DNA from: Hyphomicrobiales bacterium
Lineage (GTDB): Bacteria; Pseudomonadota; Alphaproteobacteria; Rhizobiales; Rhizobiaceae
Length of the DNA: 64,000 nucleotides
Reading direction: 5' to 3'
Assembly (NCBI GenBank): GCA_900469615.1
Contig: UBYA01000016.1
Location: forward strand, 104,560 to 168,559
How positions within the stretch are numbered: position 1 is the stretch's first letter; each line of letters begins with the position of its first letter. The notes under the pieces were generated by a model. The model made no database searches. It was not told the DNA's origin and saw only the letters and a list, made by a program, of their open reading frames with translations. Below are positions 45,056 to 53,069 of this stretch, piece by piece. Made by a program: the position numbers and the translations under genes.

Positions 45056-45990
45056 TGGCCTCCGTGAGTATCGAAGAGACCGCTGCGGCATCGGCCAAAG
45101 GAAGGAGCAAGCCACAACGGCTTGCTCCCAACTACTGGCCCTTTGTCATTCCCGCGCTGATCGTGATTGCCGCCGTCATCGTCTTTCCCTGGGTCTTTAC
45201 CCTGTGGATGAGCGCGAACAACTGGACACTCGGCCAGCCGCGGAGTTTCGTCGGCTGGGACAACTATGTGCGGCTGGCGACCGATGCACGTTTCTGGGAA
45301 TCGTTGTGGCACACGGTTCTCTACACCGTGCTTTCCGTCGTGGGCCCGCTGTTTTTCGGGACGCTGGCCGCGCTGATCTTCGATGCGAACTTTCCGCTGC
45401 GCGGCTTTTTGCGCGGCATCTTCGTCATGCCGATGATGGCGACGCCGGTGGCCGTGGCGCTCGTCTGGACCATGATGTTCCACCCGCAACTTGGGGTGCT
45501 GAACTATCTGCTATCCCTCGTCGGCATCGGCCCGCAGGAATGGATCTACAATCAGTATAGCGTCATCCCTTCGCTCGTCCTTGTCGAAGTATGGCAGTGG
45601 ACTCCGCTGATCATGCTGATCGTGCTCGGCGGCCTCGCCTCCGTCCCGCGCGAGCCCTATGAAAGCGCCGAAATCGACGGCGCCAATGCCTGGCAGAAGT
45701 TCCGCTATCTGACCATGCCGATGATTGCCCCCTTCCTGATGATCGCGGTCATCATCCGCAGCATCGACGCGATCAAGAGCTTCGACATCATTTATGCAAT
45801 GACGCAGGGCGGACCGGGAACGGCTTCCGAAACCATCAATATCTATCTCTACAACACCGCATTCTCCTATTACGACATCGGCTATGGCTCGGCCATGGCC
45901 GTGGTGTTCTTCATCGTCATCGTCGCGCTTTCCTTCATCCTGTTGATGATCCGCCAGCGCACGCGATGGACCGACCAGGAGGGCCATTGA
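45055..45990 (+). CDS. Sugar ABC transporter permease, MalF type
   Basis: A 311-residue, six-helix permease. The N-terminal helix is WPFVIPALIVIAAVIVFPWV and the ATPase-coupling EAA loop reads YESAEIDGANAWQKFRYLTM followed by PMIAP. The preceding N-terminal 20 residues are polar and Lys/Arg-rich. It pairs with the MalG-type permease that starts 2 bp after its stop. Confidence 0.92.
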   Translation: MASVSIEETAAASAKGRSKPQRLAPNYWPFVIPALIVIAAVIVFPWVFTLWMSANNWTLGQPRSFVGWDNYVRLATDARFWESLWHTVLYTVLSVVGPLFFGTLAALIFDANFPLRGFLRGIFVMPMMATPVAVALVWTMMFHPQLGVLNYLLSLVGIGPQEWIYNQYSVIPSLVLVEVWQWTPLIMLIVLGGLASVPREPYESAEIDGANAWQKFRYLTMPMIAPFLMIAVIIRSIDAIKSFDIIYAMTQGGPGTASETINIYLYNTAFSYYDIGYGSAMAVVFFIVIVALSFILLMIRQRTRWTDQEGH

Positions 45991-45991
45991 T

Positions 45992-46813
45992 ATGAAGCGT
46001 TCGACGCTCAACCGCATCGGCCTGTTCTTCGTGGCGCTGGTCATCGTCTCGCCGGTCGTCCTCTTCTTCCTCTGGATGATTTCCCTGTCGCTGAAATACG
46101 AGATCGACAACGGCGCCTATCCGCCAATCCTCATTCCGGATCGCATTGCCTGGACGAACTACGTCAACGTTTTCAAGGAAAACAACTTCTTCCTCTACCT
46201 GTGGAACTCCGTTCTGGTGACGGGGGCCGCCACTCTGCTGGCCCTTATCATCGGCGTGCCGGCCGGCTATGGCATTGCGCGGCTGAAAGCGGAGAAGTCG
46301 GCGATCGTCATCATGATCGCCCGCATGACGCCGGGCCTTTCCTTCCTCATCCCCCTATTCCTGCTGTTCCAGTGGCTCAACCTTCTGGGCACGCTCTGGC
46401 CGCAGATCATCATTCATCTCGTCGTCACCGTCCCGATCGTCGTCTGGATCATGATCGGCTATTTCGAGACGACCCCCATGGAACTGGAGGAAGCAGCAAG
46501 CATAGATGGCGCGACGCCGTGGCAGGTCTTTCGCCTGGTCGCGCTGCCGATGGCCCGGCCCGGCATCGTCGTCGCCTTCATTCTTTCGGTCATCTTTTCC
46601 TGGAACAACTTCGTCTTCGGCATCGTGCTTGCCAGCCGCGAGACCCGCACCCTCCCCGTCGCCGTCTACAACATGCTCTCCTTCGAGCAGGTAAGCTGGG
46701 GACCGCTCGCGGCCGCAGCCCTGATTGTCACGCTGCCGGTGCTCATCCTCACCTTGTTCGCACAGCGCCAGATCATCGCGGGCCTGACGGCCGGTGCCGT
46801 CAAGGGCGGCTGA
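45992..46813 (+). CDS. Sugar ABC transporter permease, MalG type
   Basis: A 273-residue, six-helix permease with the EAA loop MELEEAASIDGATPWQVFRL and a C-terminal helix region FAQRQIIAGLTAGAVKG that is diagnostic for MalG-class subunits. It forms the channel with the upstream subunit. Confidence 0.92.
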   Translation: MKRSTLNRIGLFFVALVIVSPVVLFFLWMISLSLKYEIDNGAYPPILIPDRIAWTNYVNVFKENNFFLYLWNSVLVTGAATLLALIIGVPAGYGIARLKAEKSAIVIMIARMTPGLSFLIPLFLLFQWLNLLGTLWPQIIIHLVVTVPIVVWIMIGYFETTPMELEEAASIDGATPWQVFRLVALPMARPGIVVAFILSVIFSWNNFVFGIVLASRETRTLPVAVYNMLSFEQVSWGPLAAAALIVTLPVLILTLFAQRQIIAGLTAGAVKGG

Positions 46814-46849
46814 CGATGGCTCACCTCCCTTTCTGACAGGAACACATTC

Positions 46850-47911
46850 ATGGCACCCGTCAACATACAGAATATCCAGAAGCGCTACGGCCAGGTGAAG
46901 GTCATTCACGATATCAGCGTCGATATCGGCGATGGCGAGTTCGTCGTCCTCGTGGGGCCGTCCGGCTGCGGCAAGTCCACGCTGCTGCGCATGATTGCCG
47001 GGCTGGAAGAAGTCAGCGATGGCGAGATCCGCATCGGCCGGCGCGAAGTCAGTAATCTGCCGGCGCGCGACCGTGATATCGCCATGGTTTTCCAGAACTA
47101 CGCGCTCTACCCGCACATGACGGTCGCGGACAACATGGGCTTTGCGCTGAAGCTGAAAAAGGCAGATCCATCGGAAATCGCAGCCAAGGTACAGAAGGCG
47201 GCTGCGATCCTCGGCCTGGAGAGCCTGCTCGACCGTCTGCCGCGCCAGCTTTCCGGCGGCCAGCGCCAGCGCGTCGCCATGGGCCGCGCGCTGGTGCGTG
47301 ACCCGCAGGTCTTCCTGTTCGATGAGCCTCTTTCCAATCTTGACGCGAAACTGCGCGTGCAAATGCGCGGCGAGATCAAGTCTATGCATCAGCGCATCGG
47401 CACGACGACGATCTACGTGACGCATGACCAGGTCGAGGCGATGACCATGGCCGACAAGATCGTCGTGCTGCACGGCGGCCTCATCGAGCAGGTCGGCGCC
47501 CCACTCGATCTCTACGACCGCCCTGCCAATCTGTTCGTCGCCGGCTTCATCGGCTCTCCTTCGATGAACTTCATCGACGGCAGGATCGAGGAAGGCGTCT
47601 TCCGCAGCAGCAAGGGGCTGATCCTGCCCTTGCCGGACAGCTTGTCCCTTGCGCAGTATGGCGGCCGCCCACTCGTCTACGGTATCCGGCCCGAACATAT
47701 TCGGGCGACAACCGGCGGCGGCCTGCCGGCCCGGGTCGGCATCGTCGAGGGCACGGGCTCGGAAATCTATGCCAGACTCGATTGCGGCGGCGAGGAAATC
47801 TCCTGCCTTTTCCGCGAAAGGTTGAACATCCGCTTTGGCGACAAGATCGAAATCGCCATCGATCCGACATGCATACACCTTTTCGACAAGGCGAGCGGAA
47901 AGCGGCTTTGA
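46850..47911 (+). CDS. Sugar ABC transporter ATPase (MalK/UgpC type)
   Basis: A 353-residue ATPase. Walker A is GPSGCGKST, the Q-loop is in MVFQNYALYPHMTV, the signature is LSGGQRQRVAMGRALVRDP, Walker B is FLFDEPLSNLDA and the H-loop is YVTHDQVEAMTMADK. The C-terminal ~120 residues form the TOBE/regulatory domain (VYGIRPEHI). It drives the importer. Its last codons overlap the kinase start. Confidence 0.94.
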   Translation: MAPVNIQNIQKRYGQVKVIHDISVDIGDGEFVVLVGPSGCGKSTLLRMIAGLEEVSDGEIRIGRREVSNLPARDRDIAMVFQNYALYPHMTVADNMGFALKLKKADPSEIAAKVQKAAAILGLESLLDRLPRQLSGGQRQRVAMGRALVRDPQVFLFDEPLSNLDAKLRVQMRGEIKSMHQRIGTTTIYVTHDQVEAMTMADKIVVLHGGLIEQVGAPLDLYDRPANLFVAGFIGSPSMNFIDGRIEEGVFRSSKGLILPLPDSLSLAQYGGRPLVYGIRPEHIRATTGGGLPARVGIVEGTGSEIYARLDCGGEEISCLFRERLNIRFGDKIEIAIDPTCIHLFDKASGKRL

Positions 47912-48861
47912 GTTCCCCGTCCATCTTCGATCCGCCGCCCGGCCCGCCCAAGCACATCCTTTGCGTTGGCGCCGCCGTCATGGACACGATCTTTCGTGTC
48001 CGCACCCTTCCCCAGGGTCAGGGGAAGGTTCTACCCTACGATATGCTGCAGATCGCCGAGGGCATGGCCTCCAGCGCGGCTTACGCCATCGTTCGGCTCG
48101 GCGGCAACGCGAGCCTGTGGGGCGCCGTCGGAGATGACGAAACGGGCAAGCGGATCATTCGCGAGATCGGCGAAACCGGTATCAACGTAGAAGGCATGCT
48201 GCGCGTGGAAGGCGCCCGCTCCGCTGTCTCGACAATCCTTGTGGACGACGATGGCGAAAGACTGATCGTTCCCTTCTACGATCCGAAACTGCATCACACA
48301 GTAAAGCAATTCACGACCGGCGACATCGCTGCCTTCGACGCCGTGCTTGTCGACGTCCGCTGGCCCGCGTTGGCGCTTCAGGTTCTCAAAGCCGTCAAAG
48401 CGATGGGAAAGCCCGCCATTCTAGACGGCGATGTGGCGCCTGACGGCATCATCGAACTGCTGGCACCGGAAGCCACGCACATCATCTTCTCCGAGCCGGC
48501 CGCACAGCGATTGACGGGCGCAAACGATATACCTGAAACGGTGCTCCTCCTGAAACAGCGCTTCAGCCACGCTTTCATCTGCGTAACGGCGGGCGCGGCA
48601 GGCAGCTACCGGTTCAATAATGACGGCGGCAAAATCGAGCACTGCCCGACGCTCCCCGCGAAGGCCATCGATACACTTGCCGCTGGAGACATCTTCCACG
48701 GCGCCTTCGCTCTCGCCATCGCGGAAGGCATGGCTCCAGGTGACGCAATCCGCTTTTCCTCCGTTGCAGCGGGAATTAAGTGCGGGGTATTCGGAGGGAG
48801 ATTGGGAGCGCCATTACGTCGTAATGTGCTTGCAATGAACGAAATAGCTTATGAGCCCTGA
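47908..48861 (+). CDS. PfkB-family carbohydrate kinase
   Basis: About 317 residues. The N-terminal substrate block is LCVGAAVMDTIFRV, GGNASLWGAVGDDETG is typical, and the catalytic and anion-hole motif reads IDTLAAGDIFHGAFALAI, where DTLAAGD replaces the usual DTxGAGD. It phosphorylates a sugar or keto-sugar acid delivered by the importer; 2-keto-3-deoxygluconate or a ketose are candidates. No ATG fits the N-terminus, so I place the start at TTG 47908, overlapping the ATPase TGA (TTGA); the frame reads further upstream inside the ATPase gene. Confidence 0.83.
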   Translation: MSSPSIFDPPPGPPKHILCVGAAVMDTIFRVRTLPQGQGKVLPYDMLQIAEGMASSAAYAIVRLGGNASLWGAVGDDETGKRIIREIGETGINVEGMLRVEGARSAVSTILVDDDGERLIVPFYDPKLHHTVKQFTTGDIAAFDAVLVDVRWPALALQVLKAVKAMGKPAILDGDVAPDGIIELLAPEATHIIFSEPAAQRLTGANDIPETVLLLKQRFSHAFICVTAGAAGSYRFNNDGGKIEHCPTLPAKAIDTLAAGDIFHGAFALAIAEGMAPGDAIRFSSVAAGIKCGVFGGRLGAPLRRNVLAMNEIAYEP

Positions 48862-48868
48862 TGGGCTC
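48853..48868 (+). terminator. Small hairpin at the end of the sugar operon
   Basis: GAGCCC, TGAT, GGGCTC forms a 6-bp stem that includes the kinase stop codon. No T-run follows. It may mark the operon end, just before the IS630 copy. Confidence 0.3.
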
Positions 48869-48999
48869 TCACGCAACTTCATCGCCGCAGTCCAGTTCGC
48901 CGCTAGATCGCGTCCGTTAAACGCGGAATCGGAATGAGGGTTCCGTTGCAGGTCGATTTCTGATTCCATTATCCGACTGGTGATTTGGTCGGAGGCAAT

Positions 49000-49985
49000 A
49001 TGACCCGCGCTTTTAACGATGATCTTCGCAGCCGTGTTCTGGCGGCGGCCCGTGATGGCATGTCGGCACGCTCAGCGGCCGCCCGGTTCGGGATCGGAAT
49101 CTCAACGGCTATCGCTTGGATAGCCAGCGCACGGCATGGTTAGATGACGCCTGCTAAACAAGGACGGCGTGGCGGTTCTCGTTTGGATGCCCATGGGGAC
49201 TTTATCGTTGGCATGATCGAAGAAGAAAAGGACATCACGCTGAACGAAATGGTTCTGCGGCTGGCCGAAGAGAAGGCCGTTTCCATCGGCCGCAGCGCCC
49301 TCGACGTATGGCTGCGCAAGCGCGGCTGGACTTTCAAAAAAAGACCGCACATGCATTGGAGCAGGAACGCCCCGACCTGTTGAAACGCCGTCGCGACTGG
49401 TTCGACGGTCAACTCGATCTCGATCACGCCCGACTTGTGTTCATTGATGGTGAGACGGAGAAGCAATCGATCCAGTGAATCGATTGCCCGTCGAACGGCC
49501 TGTCTACGAAGATGTCCAGGTTGCGCGGCAGGTCCCCCTGCGGCGAGCGATGCCGAGCCGCGATCCCACATGGGCACTGGAAGACCACGACGTTCACCGG
49601 TGCGCTCAGGCTCTCGGGCATGACCGCGCCCATGGCGCTCGATGGCGCAATGAATGGCACGGCATTCCGTGCTGACGTCGAACAGGTTCTCGTTCCAACG
49701 CTGACAGTTGGCAATGTCGTGGTGATGGACAACCTGCCTGCGCACAAAGCGGACGGCGTGCGGCAGGCGATTGAAAGTGCTGGTTGCCAGCTTCTCTATC
49801 TCCCACCCTATAGCCCCGACTTCAACCCCATTGAGAAGGCTTTCTCGAAGCTGAAGGCCATTCTGCGTGCGCGAGCCAACCGCACCGTCGATGCCCTATG
49901 GGATACAGCTGGCGAAATCGTCCCGCTCTTCGAACCCAAAGAGTGCGCCAACTACTTCACCGCATGCGGGTATGACCCAGAGTAA
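49000..49985 (+). pseudogene. IS630 transposase, disrupted
   Basis: The gene starts at ATG 49000 after GGAGG with a helix-turn-helix (GMSARSAAARFGIGIST). It has at least three lesions. An in-frame TAG is at 49141. A lost base in the A-run near 49340 shifts the frame before the DDE region. An insertion of roughly 50 bp near 49450-49500 splits the first catalytic block (VFID). The C-terminal half then reads cleanly (PHGHWKTTTF, VVVMDNLPAHK, LPPYSPDFNPIEKAF), giving the second Asp and the final Glu. It cannot make active transposase. Confidence 0.85.
49463..49487. repeat. Hairpin inside the IS630 transposase insertion
   Basis: GCAATCGAT, seven bases, ATCGATTGC forms a perfect 9-bp stem. It sits inside the ~50 bp that does not belong to the transposase reading frame, so it may be a tiny inserted element or a replication slippage product. 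Confidence 0.5.
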
Positions 49986-50009
49986 AATGGATGTGCTCTA
50001 GGTTCGTGG

Positions 50010-50312
50010 CAAGGACGCCGACAGCCCCGCTCCACATTTCGTCAGGAAAAATCCGCAGTATTGTCGCAAGGCTCTTCGATCTTTGGGAAAGAGAACTCGG
50101 CAAAGTCTCCGGGAAATCCAAACCTGCGGAGGCAATCCGCTATGCTCTCACACGGCGAGGCACTGGAGCGCTTTCTAACGGACGGTCGTATCGAAATCGA
50201 CCCAACATTGTCGAGCGTGCCATCCGATCCCAAACAATTACGAGGAAGAACAGTCTATTCGCCGGAAGTGCCGTTGGCGCGTCATACTGCTCATCTGATG
50301 ATGACCTTATAA
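50010..50312 (+). pseudogene. IS66 TnpC remnant, 5' side
   Basis: Across two shifting frames this reads as the C-terminal catalytic part of an IS66 transposase: LFDLWERELGKVSGKSK, AEAIRYALTRR, ALERFLTDGRIEID, NIVERAIRSQTITRKNSLFA and GS. At least two frameshifts are needed (near 50160 and 50210). It stops matching after the conserved FAGS. The missing next part of the same protein type reappears at 52690. Confidence 0.65.
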
Positions 50313-50416
50313 TAAAAGGGCATTTTGAACCAGATCCTGAGATCTCGGGCGCCGTGTTCCCGTGGCATCGGCGTCGCGGCGCACGGCATCGTGCTGAAGG
50401 TCAGAAAGTCGGGCGA

Positions 50417-52242
50417 TCAAGGCGCTCCGATGCATAGCTGGCACGCTGGGAGAACGCCGCTGCTGACCATCCGATAGGCCGTAGCTCGACTCACGTTCAG
50501 GATGTCCGCGGCCTCATCGAGAGTTCTCTCACCGCGTTCGGCCCGCTCACCTTCTTGATAGACGGAATACCATGGATGTTGCGAAGACTGCAGACGTAGC
50601 TTCGCGTCCAACTGGCGCCATGCCCGGTCCGCTTGCCGGAGCGGTTCAGGATCGCTGCGATTGACAAATCAGGTAACTGCCTGGCCAAAGTACGCACAAG
50701 ATCAACGACATCAGCCTTAACTGTCCAGCGGGTCTGTCCGATCTTATTCTTCCTCACTGTCATCCGGGTGTAATCGCCACCTCACCAATGAATGACGAGC
50801 ACCAATGTGTCGTCGACGATATCGACGATAATTTCCGTGATCAGTAACCGAATGATCTTTTTGCGCGTCTCGGTGGATACACTGGGGCTGTCCCATGCTT
50901 GCCCCAGGTCCGTGCCGAGCTTCATCAGTCTTGCACGGTCATCTGCCGATAGTGCAGGCATGTCACCCATCGGTCGAGAGCGTATCAAGCTCGATCTCTA
51001 GGTCGCGCAATTGTATCAGCGTTTCATTCCAGTGCCTTTCCAACTCGCCGGCGACCAACCGATTGTTGGGATCGACAGCGTCATACTGGCGGTGCGCCCG
51101 GGTCGCCTCGTATTGTGCTTGCTTGATTGAGTTCTCAAGTTGCTGATGCTTATCGCTATGACGCTGAGTGCGCGCCTCCATTGCTCGCAGGGCAGCCTCG
51201 ATTCCGAGAGGTTCCAACCGCTCGAGAACTTCCTGCGTGACGGCCCGATCGACCTGCATGCCACCGAAGCCGATACAGTTGACGACCGCCATGTCGCCGA
51301 ACGTGCCGCAACAAACATATCGCTGCGTATTGCCGCCTTTCCCAGAGTATTGATTATGCAATCGGCGACCGCAGCGACCGCAACGGAATAGTCCGGGCAA
51401 TAAAGCTTCGCCACGTCTTATCGAACCGCGTCCCATGTAGCTTTTCCATTCGCATTCTCGGCGACCAGATGCTGATTCCTTTCAAACTCGGCCCAGCTAA
51501 TATAGCCTTCATGATGGCCGTGGATCAAAACCTCCAAGTCCTTCGAATTACGCCGCAACGTATCACGGATCACCCGTTTGCGCCCATCCTTGATCATCAC
51601 TCGTGCCCCACGCCGGCCATAGGCGAGGAGCCGGCGTAGGCCGGGTTTGTCAGGATGTAATGAAGGGTGTGATAAACCGAAGCTTCCCACTCGATCGGCC
51701 GTTTGCCGCACACGAGCATCATCCGTCTTCAAATATCCGACGGCAACGGTCAGATGAAGTTCGCCGCGCCGCGCCTTTTGGCGCATGGCCTCGACGGATC
51801 GTTGCCGAAACACGGATAATTCCATCTCGCTCATGGTGCCCTTCATGCCAAGAAGGAGACGATCGTAAGGCGAGCGCGGATCGTAGATAGCCTGTTGATC
51901 GACGATCAGAGTGCCGACCAGACCACAAAATTCCAGCAAAGTATGCCAATCACGGCCATTGCGCGCCAGACGTGAGGCCTCAAGCGATACGACTGCTCCC
52001 ACCCGACCTTCACATATTGCCGCTAACAGCTTCTCGAATCCCAGGCGGGCGTGCCACCTCCGGATCGTCCAAGGTCATCGCCCACGATCTCAACTGTCTC
52101 CCAACCCAATTGTCGAGCACGCTCGACTAAGCCGTACTGCCGTCGTTGGCTTTTCCAGGTTATTGGCAACCTGGTAAGCCGTCGACTGCGTGACGTAGAC
52201 GAAAGCGCTAAAGCTAAGATGGTCAGCGGTAATCTTACTCAT
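50417..52242 (-). pseudogene. Large serine recombinase, multiply frameshifted
   Basis: Read in pieces this is one large serine recombinase. The N-terminal resolvase part has VYVTQSTAYQVANN, VGDDLGRSGGGT and SLEASRLARNGRDWH. The recombinase domain is shortened (YHTLHYILTNPAYAG), the zinc ribbon is LFRCGRCGRRLH with a later VVNC, a coiled coil follows, and a DNA-binding tail reads ERTLDEAADILNVSRATAYR. At least five lesions separate these: an extra base near 52165, a shift near 52045, a deletion of about 100 bp near 51700, a shift near 51430 and others near 50980 and 50560. It is inactive. Its start overlaps the DUF5372-like gene by 8 bp. Confidence 0.85.
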
Positions 52243-52735
52243 TGCCCGCCTCCTTTCCGCCGTCGGCGCACCGCTTGCCGGCCAGATTTGCCGCCGCTTC
52301 CGTCAACAGTAATTGCAGGAGCGTTAAGGCTTCCCGGCGCTGGTTGTCGCTCAGGTCTACCGGCCGGGCTGTCGCGAACTGATCCAATTGCATGCTAAAT
52401 TGCTTCTCATGGCTTATCCCTTCGGCTTCTTGAACCGAGCGACAAAGTACGAGAGAATCAATGAATGCGCGCAGTTCAATAAGCTTGGCTGCCGAAAGGC
52501 GCGGCTCGGCTACAATCTCGATCGAAGTTGCCGCAGGATCAAACATCCTTGCGGGGATTTGAAATGAGCTACCATGGGCTTGTCGAATCAGCAGATAATG
52601 AACACCTTCGTGCTCATGGCTACCGGTTACCAATACGGTTTGGTCAACCAGTGGATGGAAGGGATACGTGACCGTGGATTCAAATGCCAGAAACCCGGCA
52701 TTATGAACTTGGCTCCGAAGGCGGCGGTAATACAT
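52235..52735 (-). CDS. DUF5372-like protein paired with the serine recombinase
   Basis: About 166 residues. TVTYPFHPLVDQTVLVTGSH, EGVHYLLIRQAHGSSFQIPA and RMFDPAATSI form a small beta-rich domain of the kind found next to rhizobial large serine recombinases. The C-terminal half is helical (LSAAKLIELRAFIDSL, EALTLLQLLLTEAAANL). It ends 8 bp inside the recombinase start (ATGAGTAA), a fixed pairing. Unlike the recombinase it has no obvious lesion, but its start is uncertain: the domain begins near 52670 and the nearest ATG is 52735. Function is unknown; helping recombination is inferred. Confidence 0.6.
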   Translation of the reverse strand: MYYRRLRSQVHNAGFLAFESTVTYPFHPLVDQTVLVTGSHEHEGVHYLLIRQAHGSSFQIPARMFDPAATSIEIVAEPRLSAAKLIELRAFIDSLVLCRSVQEAEGISHEKQFSMQLDQFATARPVDLSDNQRREALTLLQLLLTEAAANLAGKRCADGGKEAGNE

Positions 52736-52893
52736 GGGCGACACTCGCCACCCTTTTGCAGACGGCCAAAATGAACAACGTCGATCCCCTCGACTGGCTC
52801 TCCCAGACATTGACCCGCATCGCTCAAGGCTGGCCCGCCTCAGAAATAGACGCCCTCATGCCATGGAAATTCAGTTCACACGCCCTCAGCTAA
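52690..52893 (+). pseudogene. IS66 TnpC remnant, C-terminal end
   Basis: From GSEGGGNTWATLATLLQTAK onward this is the last ~60 residues of an IS66 transposase (MNNVDPLDWLSQTL, ARIAQ-like TRIAQGWPASEIDALMPW). It starts where the 5' remnant at 50010-50312 stops matching, at the conserved GS codons. Together they look like one tnpC interrupted by the recombinase unit. Confidence 0.72.
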
Positions 52894-53069
52894 CCGCTTA
52901 CCACCATTTGAGGGTTTCGGCATGTCGCTCGTGCGCCGGGTCTGCAAGTGCTTCACAAGGAAATAGACCGAAAAACGGCCGTTTCTTACGATTTCGAATA
53001 TTGGTGAGGTCGAAATATAGGGACGGAATATCGATTTGTTATGAATACTTGACAGCCAGCGATTCATAC

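Larger units (their letters stand above)
48904..50000 (+). mobile_element. IS630-family insertion sequence, decayed
   Basis: The element is about 1.1 kb, as usual for IS630. Its ends show an imperfect inverted repeat: TAGATCGCGTCCGTTAAACG at the left and, reversed, TAGAGCACATCCATTTTACT at the right. Both start with TA, matching the TA target of this family. It contains one broken transposase gene and lies directly downstream of the sugar operon. Confidence 0.72.

Noticed and set aside
43733..45115. A 460-codon open frame on the minus strand
   Set aside because: It mirrors the sugar-binding protein gene, which has a clear Tat signal and strong ribosome site.
46355..47878. A 507-codon open frame on the minus strand
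   Set aside because: It is antisense to the MalG-type permease and the MalK-type ATPase and has no recognisable motif.
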